Assembly (NCBI RefSeq): GCF_900230285.1
Contig: NZ_OCNK01000001.1
Coordinates: 496,001 to 560,000, forward strand
Source: Blastococcus haudaquaticus
GTDB lineage: Bacteria > Actinomycetota > Actinomycetes > Mycobacteriales > Geodermatophilaceae
Direction of reading: 5' to 3'
Length of the DNA stretch: 64,000 nt
Below, one piece after another: positions 1-8,675 of this stretch. Below the pieces are notes generated by a model. The model was not told where the DNA came from, searched no databases, and was given only the letters and a program-made list of their open reading frames with translations. The position numbers and the translations under genes are program-made. The stretch's first letter is position 1, and every line of letters begins with the position of its first letter.

Positions 1-1848
1 CTGACCACCGGAGGCATGGCCGCGCTGGCTCCCCCGGCGGCCGCCTCCGAGATCGTCCCGCGCGACCTCACCATCACCGTGACCGGCCTCGGGCCGGAGA
101 AGCGGACCTGCCGGATCGACGCCGACCTCTACGTCCCCGCGGGAGTGACCAGCCAGCGGCCGGCACCCGCGCTCCTCGCCACGAACGGTTTCGGCGGCAC
201 CAAGGACGACCAGGCAGCTCTCGCGCAGGGCTTCGGCGAGCACGGCTACGTGACGCTCTCCTACACCGGCCTCGGCTTCGTCGACGGCGACAACTGCCCC
301 ATCACCCTCGACGACCGCGAGCACGACGGCGCCGCGGCGGCCCAGCTCGTCCGCTTCCTGGGCGGCGACCCGTCGATCTCGGCCGTGGACGACGTGACCG
401 AGGAGCCGGTCCGGATCGACCAGGTCGTCCGCGAGGACGGCCGGTCGGGTGTGCGCCACGACCCGCAGGTCGGCATGACCGGCGGCTCCTACGGCGGACA
501 GGTCCAGTTCGCGACGGCCGGGTTCGAGAAGGCCGCCAGAGCCGGCCGGCTCGACGCGATCGTCCCGCTGATCACCTGGAACGACCTCTCCTACTCCCTC
601 GCCCCGGAGAACAGCCGCCTCCCGCAGGGCACGGCGCGCAGCGGTTCGGTGAGCTCGTCGGGCACCGGCGTCTTCAAGTACCAGTGGGCGGCGCTGTTCA
701 CCTCCGTGGGCGTGCTGAACGGCGCACAGGATCTCCAGGCACTGCTGGCGGATCCCGCCCGGTTCACCGCCTACTTCCAGCAGGCGGCGAACGCGGAGAA
801 CTGCGCGAACTTCGAGCCCGAGGTCTGCCGGGCGCTGGGCGAGGTCGCTGCGGTCGGCTACCCGAGCCCGGCGTCCATCGAGTACCTGCGCTCGAACTCC
901 GTGGCCAGCTACATGCGCGACGTCCGCGTGCCCACGCTGATCGGGCAGGGCCAGGCCGACACCCTCTTCAACCTGCAGGAGTCGGTGGCGACGTACACGG
1001 CCCTCGAGCGCCAGGGGACACCGGTCTCCCTGATGTGGCAGTCGTGGGGGCACAGCAGCTCGACACCCAAGCCCGGCGAGCTCGACATGCGACACCCCGC
1101 GCAGTCGCTGCAGGGACGCGCCGCGCTGGCCTGGTTCGACCACTACGTCCGCGACCGCGGTCCCCGGCCGCCGCAGGGCTTCGCCTACTACCGCGACTGG
1201 GTCTACGAGGCGACCGGCGGCGACATCACCAAGGCGTACGCGACGGCGCGCTCCTACCCGGTGGGCACCGAGCGGACCTACCACCTGTCCGGCTCCAGCG
1301 TCGCGGGCGCCGACGGCTCGCTGGTCGGCTCGCGGACGCAGGTGGTGCCGAGCGTGAGCGCCTACAGCGGCGCGGCTCCCATCGGGCCGAACTACACCGA
1401 GACCTCGGCCCTCGACCAGACCGGTCCGGTGACCGACCCCCCCGGGACGGCGATCCGCTTCGCCACGCCGGCGCTGACCCGCGCCGTCGACGTCGTCGGC
1501 TCCCCACGGCTCACGGTGCAGCTGGACGCGCCGAGCGTCAGGGCGACCCAGGCGGGCGGACCGGCGGGCCAGCTGGTCGTCTACGCGAAGGTCTACGACA
1601 TCGCGCCCGACGGGAAGACGGTCGAGCTGCCGAACCGGCTCATCTCGCCGGTCCGCGTCACCGACGTCACCCGGCCGATCACCGTCGAGCTGCCGGCGAT
1701 CGTGCACCGGTTCGCGCCCGGCCACCGGCTCGCCGTCGTCCTCGCCGGTGGCGATCTCGCCTACCGCGGCTCCACCGTCCCGCAGCCGGTGACCCTGACG
1801 ACGGGTCCGGGGCGGAACCAGCAGCTCACGGTCCCCGTCGTCGGCTGA
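1..1848 (+). CDS. Secreted CocE/NonD-family alpha/beta hydrolase, 5' end outside window
   Basis: The frame is open to base 1, so the first codons and most of an export signal lie outside the window; the visible Ala/Pro-rich stretch ending AAASE fits the end of a signal peptide. Numbering from the ATG at base 16, the nucleophile motif GGSYGG has Ser158, followed by a later Asp (GQGQADTLFN) and His (SWGHSSS) completing an alpha/beta-hydrolase triad. The C-terminal third, beta-rich and ending near TVPVVG, fits the PepX_C jelly-roll domain found in X-Pro dipeptidyl-peptidase/CocE acyl hydrolases. The substrate cannot be told from sequence: peptide or ester hydrolysis outside the membrane is the family-level expectation. 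It ends 15 bp from the convergent B12-binding gene. Confidence 0.85.
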   Translation: MTTGGMAALAPPAAASEIVPRDLTITVTGLGPEKRTCRIDADLYVPAGVTSQRPAPALLATNGFGGTKDDQAALAQGFGEHGYVTLSYTGLGFVDGDNCPITLDDREHDGAAAAQLVRFLGGDPSISAVDDVTEEPVRIDQVVREDGRSGVRHDPQVGMTGGSYGGQVQFATAGFEKAARAGRLDAIVPLITWNDLSYSLAPENSRLPQGTARSGSVSSSGTGVFKYQWAALFTSVGVLNGAQDLQALLADPARFTAYFQQAANAENCANFEPEVCRALGEVAAVGYPSPASIEYLRSNSVASYMRDVRVPTLIGQGQADTLFNLQESVATYTALERQGTPVSLMWQSWGHSSSTPKPGELDMRHPAQSLQGRAALAWFDHYVRDRGPRPPQGFAYYRDWVYEATGGDITKAYATARSYPVGTERTYHLSGSSVAGADGSLVGSRTQVVPSVSAYSGAAPIGPNYTETSALDQTGPVTDPPGTAIRFATPALTRAVDVVGSPRLTVQLDAPSVRATQAGGPAGQLVVYAKVYDIAPDGKTVELPNRLISPVRVTDVTRPITVELPAIVHRFAPGHRLAVVLAGGDLAYRGSTVPQPVTLTTGPGRNQQLTVPVVG

Positions 1849-1863
1849 CGCAGGCGGGAGCGG

Positions 1864-2268
1864 CTAGGGCGCGGGGGCGCCCACGTGTTCCTGCACCCAG
1901 TCGACGATCTCGGTGGTGGTCGCCCCCGGCGTGAAGACGCGCCCGACACCCAGCTTCTGGAGCTCGGGGATGTCCTCGTCCGGGATGATCCCGCCGCCGA
2001 ACACGACGACGTCGTCGATGCCGCGCTCGTCGAGCAGTTCCCTGAGCCGGGCGAACAGCGTCATGTGCGCGCCGGACAGCACGGAGAGCCCGACCGCATC
2101 GGCGTCCTCCTGGACGACCGTCTCCACGATCTGCTCCGGCGTCTGGTGCAGGCCGGTGTAGACGACCTCCATGCCGGCGTCCCGCAGAGCCCGCGCGACG
2201 ATCTTGGCGCCGCGGTCGTGACCGTCGAGGCCCGGCTTGGCGATGACCACCCGGATGCGTTCGTCCAC
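1864..2268 (-). CDS. Cobalamin (B12)-binding small protein, mutase small-subunit type
   Basis: 134 residues, the whole length being one B12-binding Rossmann domain. The cobalamin-binding DxHxxG motif is visible as [10 protein letters not shown] near residues 13-22, with the usual downstream SVLSGAH and GGGIIPDED segments. This matches the C-terminal domain of methylmalonyl-CoA mutase or the free-standing small subunit of isobutyryl/ethylmalonyl-type acyl-CoA mutases. Such proteins hold adenosylcobalamin for a separate TIM-barrel large subunit, which is not encoded in this window. The GTG start is chosen because a TAGGCT -10-like hexamer ends 6 nt before it, so the mRNA is probably leaderless. 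A dispersed palindromic repeat abuts that hexamer. Confidence 0.85.
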   Translation of the reverse strand: MDERIRVVIAKPGLDGHDRGAKIVARALRDAGMEVVYTGLHQTPEQIVETVVQEDADAVGLSVLSGAHMTLFARLRELLDERGIDDVVVFGGGIIPDEDIPELQKLGVGRVFTPGATTTEIVDWVQEHVGAPAP

Positions 2269-2274
2269 GCCGGC

Positions 2275-2280
2275 AGCCTA
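2275..2280 (-). promoter_or_regulatory. -10-like hexamer TAGGCT for a leaderless B12-domain gene
   Basis: Read on the minus strand, TAGGCT ends six bases upstream of the GTG at 2268, and there is no ribosome binding site between them. This is the spacing expected when the start codon is the first transcribed triplet. No convincing -35 is visible. Confidence 0.45.
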
Positions 2281-2347
2281 GAAGAAGGACCCCACTGCCC
2301 CCCACCACTCGCGAGCTCGCGGCGGGCCCCTGCAGAGGGGCCGCTCC
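2281..2347. repeat. Dispersed intergenic palindromic element, copy A
   Basis: GC-rich element beginning AGAAGGACCCCACTG, followed by CCCACC-type and GGCGGG-type arms around CTCGCGAGCTCGC, then GGCCCCTGCAGAGGGGCC. It aligns with copies near 39.55, 53.27 and 58.43 kb. It fills the spacer between the 3' end of the membrane-protein gene and the B12-domain promoter. Confidence 0.7.
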
Positions 2348-2353
2348 AGTACG

Positions 2354-3397
2354 TCACCGAGCGCGGCGGAGTCGCCAGGCGAGTGCGGTGAGCACCGCGT
2401 AGCCCAGCCCGGTGAGCACCAGTCCGGCGCCGGGGAGGGTCCAGTCGAGCTCGTCGGAGGACACGGCGTCCCGTAGACCGGCCAGGGCGGCGCCGACGAC
2501 GGCCACCGTGACGGCCAGCAGGCCACCGACGGCGGCCAGCCGCGGGCGGAGCGACGGCGCGATGACCGAGCAGAGGACGACGGCACCGGCGAGCAGCAGT
2601 CCGCCCATCAGCGCCAGTCCGGGACGCTCCAGCAGCGCCTGCGGGCCCTCCTGGGTCACCACGGTCTCCAGCCCCGTGGCGGGGTCGGTGACGAGCTGGT
2701 CGGGCACGTCGGCCGCGGGCAACGACAGGCACAGCACGGTCGTGACGCCCAGCAGGACGGCAGCTCCGGCCAGGCCCGACCGGAGCGGATCGAGCGCCCC
2801 GCCGTCGTCCATGACCGTCCGCCCCCACGAGGCGATGGCGACGACCCCGGCGAGGACCGTCAGGCCGAGCGCGAGGACGCCGAGGACCCACCCGGGGCCG
2901 GCCTCCACGCCGCTGGTGAGCACCCGCTCGCCGGCGAGCACCTCCACCCCTGGCCGGTTCGTGGAGCTGCTCCCGCGGTAGATCTCGATGAGCAGCTGGC
3001 CCAGCCCGAGCGCACCGGCCACGCCGGCGTACGCGAGCCCGAACTTCGGCACCGCCTTGCGGAGCAGGACCACACCGACGGCCAGGTGCACGGCCGGCAC
3101 GAGCAGGGCGACGAGCGCACCGCCTGGCCCCTGCGCCGAGGAGAGCTCGCGACCGCCGACCACGAGGTAGGTCGGGAACACCGCCGCAGCTCCGGCGAGG
3201 GCGGCGAGCAGCAGCAGGATGCCGGCGACACGGACGCCCGCGGGCACCGTGCCGACCACCAGGCCGTCCCCCGCGGGAGGGGGCGCGACCGGCTGCGGGC
3301 GACGGCGCGAGGAGGCCGAGGTCCCGGCCGCGGCAGAGCGGCGAGCGGCGGACGTCGCCCGCCGGCCCGTCGCTCCGGTGCGGGTCTCGCGGGACAC
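2354..3397 (-). CDS. Polytopic membrane protein of unknown function
   Basis: 347 residues, GTG start. The first ~45 residues are a basic Arg/Ser/Ala/Pro-rich cytoplasmic tail. About eight hydrophobic segments follow, beginning near residues 58, 95, 118, 165, 205, 255, 285 and 320, and the chain ends in a short Arg-rich tail, consistent with an inner-membrane protein. No catalytic or transport motif that I recognise is present. One larger non-membrane loop (around residues 225-250, TDPATGLETVVTQEG) probably faces the periplasm. The gene reads away from the divergent lipase-like gene and towards the B12-domain gene, separated from it by repeat copy A. I do not recognise the family; similar hypothetical membrane proteins are common in actinobacteria. 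Confidence 0.7.
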   Translation of the reverse strand: MSRETRTGATGRRATSAARRSAAAGTSASSRRRPQPVAPPPAGDGLVVGTVPAGVRVAGILLLLAALAGAAAVFPTYLVVGGRELSSAQGPGGALVALLVPAVHLAVGVVLLRKAVPKFGLAYAGVAGALGLGQLLIEIYRGSSSTNRPGVEVLAGERVLTSGVEAGPGWVLGVLALGLTVLAGVVAIASWGRTVMDDGGALDPLRSGLAGAAVLLGVTTVLCLSLPAADVPDQLVTDPATGLETVVTQEGPQALLERPGLALMGGLLLAGAVVLCSVIAPSLRPRLAAVGGLLAVTVAVVGAALAGLRDAVSSDELDWTLPGAGLVLTGLGYAVLTALAWRLRRAR

Positions 3398-3546
3398 GGT
3401 TCCCCCTTGCTCGCCGGGTCCGGCGGCTCGTCGGTGGCCCAGGACGTGGGTCCCAGTCTGCGGCCGTAGTCGTCGGTCGCGGCGCTGCGGCTGGCGTCGG
3501 TCCGGTCACGAACGGGACTCGATCGGCCGATGGTTGGGTAGGTGCG

Positions 3547-3562
3547 TGTGACGACCGTCACA
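3547..3562. promoter_or_regulatory. Perfect CRP/GlxR-type operator
   Basis: TGTGACGACCGTCACA is a full palindromic match to the CRP-family consensus TGTGA-N6-TCACA. It sits 95 bp upstream of the lipase-like start and 149 bp upstream of the divergent membrane-protein start. CRP/GlxR regulators of actinobacteria are known to bind this consensus; which promoter is controlled here is inference. Confidence 0.6.
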
Positions 3563-3657
3563 ACAGCGCATTACCGTGATGCCAACGGACACACAACCGT
3601 CGACCAGCGAGGCCGAACCCGCGCCACTGCCGGTGAACGATCGGGAGAGGTACGGCC

Positions 3658-4554
3658 ATGCAGTCTGGGAGTGCTCGGGACCGGACCCCAGCGTCGCACA
3701 CGGCGCACGAGGTCGACGGCGGACCATGGGACGGGCTACGTGCCCTGTGTCGCCCCGCGACACTGACCGGCGGGCTCAGCGAGCTGGCGTGGGTCGGCGC
3801 CCACGTCCTCATGTACCCGCTGGGCACCCGTACGCCGGCGCTGCGCCCGGACCCGCGCCACCGGCCCGGCCACCAACCCGCGGCCGTGCGCGCACTGTTC
3901 GCGGCGGACCCCCTGGCCGCCCGCATCCCGGTGGTCCTGGTCCACGGCCTGATCGACAACGCCTCGATCTTCTCCGTGATGCAGCGCAACCTGCGCCGTC
4001 GCGGCTTCGCGCACGTCTGCGCGTGGAACTACAGCCCGCTCCTCACCGACGTCGCGCGCGGGGCGACCGACCTCGGCGCGCACATCGAGCGCATCTGCCA
4101 GCAGACCGGCCACGACCGCGTGCACGTCGTCGGCCACAGCCTGGGCGGCCTGATCGCGAGGTACCTCGTCCAGCGCCAGGGCGGCGACCGCCGGGTGGAG
4201 TCCCTCGTGACCCTCGGGACGCCGCACGAGGGGTCCGTGCTCGCGCACGTGGGGCCGACCCCGCTCATCCGGCAGCTGCGCCCCGGGTCACCGGTGCTCC
4301 GAGAGCTGGCCGAGCCGGCACCGGCGGTCCGGACGCCCATCACCGCCGTCTACAGCGACCTCGACCAGATGGTGCTGCCCACCAGGTCGGGGCGCTGCGA
4401 CCACCCCGACCTGGCGGCGCGCAACGTCCTGGTCCGCGGGATCGGCCACATGAGCCTGCCCCGTCATCGTCTCGTCGTCGACGAGGTCGCGACCACGCTC
4501 GCCGGTCGCCGCCGGACCCCGGACGCGTCGGCCGACCGGGCGGCCGTCGCCTGA
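3658..4554 (+). CDS. Alpha/beta-hydrolase, triacylglycerol lipase/esterase type
   Basis: 298 residues. The oxyanion-loop motif VVLVHGLIDN (residues 92-101) and nucleophile elbow GHSLGG with Ser161 are clear. An Asp in YSDLDQMV and a late His in GIGHMSL complete the triad. The layout (a 90-residue N-terminal region, then a compact hydrolase core) resembles bacterial lipases of the LipA/EstA group that use GHSLGG; PGAP1-like esterases are an alternative. A predicted hydrophobic stretch around residues 40-55 (LSELAWVGAHVLMYPLG) is short, so I would not call a signal peptide. The start is preceded by a GGGAGAGG Shine-Dalgarno. A perfect CRP-type box upstream suggests carbon-state control. Confidence 0.75.
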   Translation: MQSGSARDRTPASHTAHEVDGGPWDGLRALCRPATLTGGLSELAWVGAHVLMYPLGTRTPALRPDPRHRPGHQPAAVRALFAADPLAARIPVVLVHGLIDNASIFSVMQRNLRRRGFAHVCAWNYSPLLTDVARGATDLGAHIERICQQTGHDRVHVVGHSLGGLIARYLVQRQGGDRRVESLVTLGTPHEGSVLAHVGPTPLIRQLRPGSPVLRELAEPAPAVRTPITAVYSDLDQMVLPTRSGRCDHPDLAARNVLVRGIGHMSLPRHRLVVDEVATTLAGRRRTPDASADRAAVA

Positions 4555-4621
4555 CGGCGGCCCAGCATCGCGGGCCTGGCATCACAGAACGCACACATCG
4601 CGACACGTGCTGTTCGGTGCT

Positions 4622-4649
4622 TTGCCGGGCCCTGACGGATCGTTACGGT
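4622..4649 (+). promoter_or_regulatory. Candidate promoter of the M23 peptidase gene
   Basis: TTGCCG, 16 nt, then TACGGT resembles a housekeeping -35/-10 pair. The resulting leader to the TTG start at 4775 would be about 120 nt and GC-rich. I looked for a c-di-AMP (ydaO) riboswitch there, because actinobacterial cell-wall hydrolases often carry one, and could not recognise its core. Confidence 0.3.
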
Positions 4650-4774
4650 TCGGTCACGGCTTCGGTACACCTACCGGAGGACACCGCACCCCGGTCGTCC
4701 TGAGCCGCCACCGCTCCCCCGGTGGACCGCCCCGGGCGGATCGGCGGGGAAGCGCTCGTCCAGGAAGGTGCGCC

Positions 4775-5704
4775 TTGGCTCGCAGCAGTGCACCGCAGGT
4801 CCTCGAGGGACCTGGGTCCGAGCGCGACACGGCCTCCCTCGGCGCTCCCATCACCGCCACCTCCATCCCGGTGCCCCGCTCCGCCGCGACGGCCGCCGCC
4901 CTGGCCGCGGCCACGGCCAAGGCCGACGCGCGGCTCAAGGCGGACACGAAGCTCGACGCGAGCACGATGCCCGACGCGGACGCGAGCAGCGACACCGGTG
5001 ACGCCCCGCCGGCTGCAGACCCCGCGCCGTCCCTCGAGCCCCGCCCGGGCGGCCGCCGGCTGCCCCAGCCGCCCGGTCGACGGGTCCACCTCTGGTTCGC
5101 CGCGGTCGTCATCGGCGCGCTGGTCGCCGCGGTCCCCGGCCTGTTCACCACGTCCGAGGAGCTGACGGGAACGGCGTCGGACTACGGGCTCGGCGTCGCC
5201 GCGGACCTCGCGATCGGCGGGCTCGACGACGCCGGCGTCCGCCGGAGCATCACCGAGGCCGAGGCGCAGGCCCGGCTGGGCGAGCTGGCGGCGTCCCGCG
5301 CCGCTCGCGCACCCAAGACCTTCCTGCCGACCCAGGGCCGGCTCACCACCTGCTACTGCATGCGCTGGGGCCAGATGCACTACGGGCTGGACCTCGCCGC
5401 CCCGCTCGGCACCCCGATCTACTCCGCAGCCGACGGCGTCGTGCTCAGGGCCGGACGGGTCTCCGGCTTCGGGAACGCCGTCTACATCCAGGACGCGGAC
5501 GGCAACGTCCACATCTACGGCCACATGCGCTACTACGACGTCGCTGCCGGCGACATCGTGCACGCCGGCGACCAGATCGCGAAGGTCGGCAACGAGGGCT
5601 ACTCGACCGGCCCCCACCTGCACTACGAGATCCACCGCGGCGACATGGACGGCCGCCCCCTCGACCCGCAGGACTGGCTCGCCGAGCGCGGCGTGCACAT
5701 CTGA
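4775..5704 (+). CDS. Membrane-anchored M23 (LytM-type) metallopeptidase
   Basis: 309 residues from a TTG start preceded by AGGAAGG seven bases away; upstream in-frame ATGs lack this. The cytoplasmic N-terminus (1-104) is Ala/Asp/Pro-rich, one membrane segment spans about 105-124, and the C-terminal LytM domain covers about 183-300. Zinc ligands are visible as His202 and Asp206 (MHYGLDL) and His283 in GPHLHYE, with the likely catalytic His250 (HIYGH). Such enzymes cut peptide cross-links of peptidoglycan outside the membrane, or act as amidase activators if inactive; here all ligands are present, so activity is likely. CYC around residues 193-195 just before the ligand motif is unusual for a secreted domain and could form a disulfide. 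Confidence 0.85.
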   Translation: MARSSAPQVLEGPGSERDTASLGAPITATSIPVPRSAATAAALAAATAKADARLKADTKLDASTMPDADASSDTGDAPPAADPAPSLEPRPGGRRLPQPPGRRVHLWFAAVVIGALVAAVPGLFTTSEELTGTASDYGLGVAADLAIGGLDDAGVRRSITEAEAQARLGELAASRAARAPKTFLPTQGRLTTCYCMRWGQMHYGLDLAAPLGTPIYSAADGVVLRAGRVSGFGNAVYIQDADGNVHIYGHMRYYDVAAGDIVHAGDQIAKVGNEGYSTGPHLHYEIHRGDMDGRPLDPQDWLAERGVHI

Positions 5705-5766
5705 TTCCCGGCCGGCCCTCACGACGCAGCGGCCGAAAGCCGCCAGCACGGGGCTGCTCAGCCGTC

Positions 5767-5772
5767 CAGGCT
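5767..5772 (+). promoter_or_regulatory. -10-like hexamer CAGGCT before the DUF1203 gene
   Basis: CAGGCT ends six bases before the ATG at 5779 with no ribosome binding site between, a layout shared with several other genes in the window and consistent with leaderless transcription. Confidence 0.35.
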
Positions 5773-5778
5773 GGGTCC

Positions 5779-6252
5779 ATGACTCACACCGACACCCAGG
5801 ACTTCGCGCTGCGGTTCGAGCCGCTGCCCGCGTCGCTCGCTGCCCACGCCACGCGCACCTTCGTCGACGAGGACGGCGGGTTACCCCTTCGGTGCTGCCT
5901 ACGGGACAGCCGGCCCGGCGAGCGCGTCGCGCTCGCGGGGGTCACGCCGGACGGCCCGCAAGGCGCGTACCGCGAGACCGGTCCGGTGTTCCTGCACGCG
6001 GCCGGGTGCTCGGGTCCCGCGCACCAGGGCTACCCCGAGGACTTCCGCCGCAGGACACAGGTCTTCCGCGCCTACAACCACGCCGGCGTCATCGTCGGCG
6101 GGGCGGTCGCCCCGCCCGGATCCGGTCAGGAGGAGGTGGCCGGCCGTCTCCTGGCGGATACCGATGTCGCCTTCCTGCAGACACGGAACGTCGTCTTCGG
6201 CTGCTACATGCTCACGATCCGGCGTGAGCCGCAGGAGACCCCTACAGCTTGA
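5779..6252 (+). CDS. DUF1203 domain protein
   Basis: 157 residues. The order of conserved blocks (FxxxxLPA near the start, an LRCCLRD-type segment, GPVFLHAAGC, FRAYN, then FLQTRNVVFGCYM near the end) fits the DUF1203 family, small cytosolic proteins of unknown function. Three Cys residues (the CC pair near 39-40 and one near 75) and a His next to the third are the only candidates for chemistry I can see. No signal peptide or membrane segment. The last 11 bp overlap the convergent 3' end of pcrA. Confidence 0.75.
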   Translation: MTHTDTQDFALRFEPLPASLAAHATRTFVDEDGGLPLRCCLRDSRPGERVALAGVTPDGPQGAYRETGPVFLHAAGCSGPAHQGYPEDFRRRTQVFRAYNHAGVIVGGAVAPPGSGQEEVAGRLLADTDVAFLQTRNVVFGCYMLTIRREPQETPTA

Positions 6253-8560
6253 CGAGCGGGGCGTACCGGAGGACGAGCCGCTTGGTGCCGCCGGAGCCGA
6301 AGTCGACGGTGGCCTGGGCCTTGTCGCCGATGCCGGTGACCTCCACGACGGTGCCGAGCCCGAAGGCGTCGTGGCTGACCCGGTCGCCCACGTCGACCGA
6401 GATGATCGCCCGGTTGCCCGCGCCACCGCGCAGGCCACCCGAGGAGAGGCCGGTCGCGGCCACCCGGGACTGCGCCGAGGAGTAGCTGTTCGACGACGCG
6501 GGAGCCGGCTCCAGGCGGGCCCAGTGCACGGTGTCGGCCGGCAGCTCGTCGAGGAACCGCGACGGCGGGTTGTAGGAGGGCTGCCCCCAGCTGGTGCGCA
6601 CCTGCGCCCGGGAGAGGAACAGCCGCTTCTGGGCGCGGGTGATGCCCACGTACGCCAGCCGCCGCTCCTCCTCGAGCTCCCGGGGGTCGCCCAGGGCGCG
6701 CAGGTGCGGGAAGACGCCGTCCTCCAGCGCGGTCAGGAAGACCACGGGGAACTCCAGGCCCTTGGCGGTGTGCAGCGTCATCATCGTGACCACGCCGGCG
6801 TCGTCACCGGTGACCGGGATCTGGTCGGCGTCGGCCACCAGGGAGACCTGCTCCAGGAAGTCGGTGACCGTGCCGTTCGGGGTGGCCGCCTCGAACTCCG
6901 CGGCGACCGAGATGAGCTCGTTGAGGTTGTCGACCCGCCCCTCGTCCTGCGGATCCGTGCTGGCCTGCAGCTCGGCGAGGTAGCCGGTGCGGTCGAGGAT
7001 GCTCTCCAGCAGTGCCGCCGGGCCGGAACCGGTCTCGACGAGCTGCTCGAACTCCTCGAGCAGCGCGACGAACTCCTGGATCGACTTGAGCGAACGGGTG
7101 GCGAGCTCGCCGACCTCCGAGCACCGGCGCAGCGCCGAGGCGAACGGGATCCGCTCGCGGTCGGCGAAGTTCTCGATGCACGCCTCGGCCCGCTCGCCGA
7201 TGCCGCGCTTCGGGGTGTTGATGACCCGGCGCAGGCTCACGATGTCGGTCGGGTTCGCGACGACCTTCAGGTAGGCCAGCGCGTCGCGGACCTCCTTTCG
7301 CTCGTAGAAGCGCACGCCGCCGACGACCTTGTAGGGCATGCCGACCCGGATGAAGACCTCTTCGAACACCCGCGAGGCGTTGTTGGTGCGGTAGAAGACC
7401 GCGATGTCCTTCGGCTGCGCCACACCCTCGTCGACCAGGGCGTCGATCTGCTCGGCGACCCAGGCCGCCTCGTCGTGCTCGTTGTCGGCGACGTAGCCCT
7501 CGATCAGCTCGCCGTCGCCGGAGTCGGTCCACAGGTTCTTCGGACGGCGACCGGTGTTCTTGGCGATGACCGTGTTGGCGGCCTTGAGGATCCGCTGGGT
7601 GGAGCGGTAGTTCTGCTCCAGCAGGATGGTGGTGGCCTGCGGGTAGTCGCGCTCGAACTCGTCGATGTTGCGGATCGTCGCGCCGCGGAAGGCGTAGATC
7701 GACTGGTCGGCGTCACCGACGACGCACAGCTCGGCCATCGGCACCGGACCGGTCCCGTCGCCGACCAGCTCGCGCACCAGCATGTACTGCGCGTGGTTGG
7801 TGTCCTGGTACTCGTCGACCAGCACGTGGCGGAACCGGCGCCGGTAGTGCTCGGCGACATCGGGGAACGCCTGCAGCAGGTGGACGGTGTTCATGATCAG
7901 GTCGTCGAAGTCCATGGAGTGCGCCTGGCGCAGCCGCTGCTGGTAGAGCTTGTAGACCTCGGCCAGCACCTTCTCCGGCGCCGTCCCCGGGACGTAGCTC
8001 TCCTCGTCGACGAGCTCGTTCTTCAGGTTCGACACCTGGGCGGCCAGGCTGCGGCCGGGGTAGCGCTTCGCGTCGAGGTCGAGGTCGCGGGCGACCATCG
8101 TCATCAGCCGGACGGAGTCGCCCTGGTCGTAGATCGTGAAGGAGGACTTCAGCCCGAGCTTGCCGGCCTCGGCGCGCAGGATGCGGACGCACATCGAGTG
8201 GAACGTCGACACCCACATGGCGCGGGCTCGCGGCCCGACGAGGTGCGCCACGCGCTCCTTCATCTCGCCGGCGGCCTTGTTGGTGAAGGTGATCGCGAGG
8301 ATCTCGCCGGGCTGGGTGTGCCGGGCGCCGAGCAGGTAGGCGATGCGGTGCGCGAGCACCCGGGTCTTGCCCGAACCGGCACCGGCGACGATGAGCAGCG
8401 GCCCGCCCTCGTGGACGACGGCCTGACGCTGCGGACCGTTGAGGCCGGCGAGCATCCGCTCGAGCTCGCGGCCCACCGAGCCCTTGGCGGTGCGCTGGAG
8501 GGCCTCGGTTCCGGGCAGGGACTGCTGCGGCCCGGTCAGGGCTTCCTGGACGCTGCTCAT
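6242..8560 (-). CDS. pcrA: ATP-dependent DNA helicase PcrA/UvrD1
   Basis: 772 residues from the ATG at 8560 (MSSVQEAL); longer in-frame starts upstream add only low-complexity residues. This is a superfamily 1A helicase: Walker A GAGSGKT at about 60-66, DEYQDTN (motif II), the QNYRS motif III/IV region, TxHxAKGLEF-type motif V and VGITRAQKRL motif VI. The C-terminal ~50 residues form the GDxVxHxxFGxGxV Tudor-like domain typical of PcrA, which contacts RNA polymerase or partner proteins. It unwinds DNA 3'-5' in nucleotide-excision repair and in removal of replication and transcription blocks. It is divergent from the chorismate-mutase gene, as uvrD1 and Rv0948c are in M. tuberculosis. I see no SOS box upstream; a GGACGGGGGA hairpin lies at 8580-8602. 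Confidence 0.97.
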   Translation of the reverse strand: MSSVQEALTGPQQSLPGTEALQRTAKGSVGRELERMLAGLNGPQRQAVVHEGGPLLIVAGAGSGKTRVLAHRIAYLLGARHTQPGEILAITFTNKAAGEMKERVAHLVGPRARAMWVSTFHSMCVRILRAEAGKLGLKSSFTIYDQGDSVRLMTMVARDLDLDAKRYPGRSLAAQVSNLKNELVDEESYVPGTAPEKVLAEVYKLYQQRLRQAHSMDFDDLIMNTVHLLQAFPDVAEHYRRRFRHVLVDEYQDTNHAQYMLVRELVGDGTGPVPMAELCVVGDADQSIYAFRGATIRNIDEFERDYPQATTILLEQNYRSTQRILKAANTVIAKNTGRRPKNLWTDSGDGELIEGYVADNEHDEAAWVAEQIDALVDEGVAQPKDIAVFYRTNNASRVFEEVFIRVGMPYKVVGGVRFYERKEVRDALAYLKVVANPTDIVSLRRVINTPKRGIGERAEACIENFADRERIPFASALRRCSEVGELATRSLKSIQEFVALLEEFEQLVETGSGPAALLESILDRTGYLAELQASTDPQDEGRVDNLNELISVAAEFEAATPNGTVTDFLEQVSLVADADQIPVTGDDAGVVTMMTLHTAKGLEFPVVFLTALEDGVFPHLRALGDPRELEEERRLAYVGITRAQKRLFLSRAQVRTSWGQPSYNPPSRFLDELPADTVHWARLEPAPASSNSYSSAQSRVAATGLSSGGLRGGAGNRAIISVDVGDRVSHDAFGLGTVVEVTGIGDKAQATVDFGSGGTKRLVLRYAPLVKL

Positions 8561-8639
8561 GTCCACATCACTGTAAGCCGGACGGGGGACACTCCCCCGT
8601 CCCCGTCCACGACTGCCCCACCCGTCCCACGGCAGTCCG

Positions 8640-8668
8640 TGGCCATCCCCTGCGGCCTGTGGCAGACT
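8640..8668 (+). promoter_or_regulatory. Promoter of the chorismate-mutase leader
   Basis: TGGCCA (4 of 6 to TTGACA), a 17-nt spacer, then CAGACT. The hexamer ends seven bases before the GTG of the short leader frame, so the transcript probably starts at that codon. Confidence 0.5.
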
Positions 8669-8675
8669 CCCACCC

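Noticed and set aside
4555-4774. Possible c-di-AMP (ydaO) riboswitch before the M23 peptidase
   Set aside because: Position is right and such switches are common upstream of actinobacterial cell-wall hydrolases, but I could not find the conserved core. A covariance-model search (Rfam ydaO-yuaA) would decide.
8570-8602. SOS (LexA) box upstream of pcrA
   Set aside because: The GGACGGGGGA/TCCCCCGTCC hairpin is palindromic but does not resemble the actinobacterial TCGAAC-N4-GTTCGA box.
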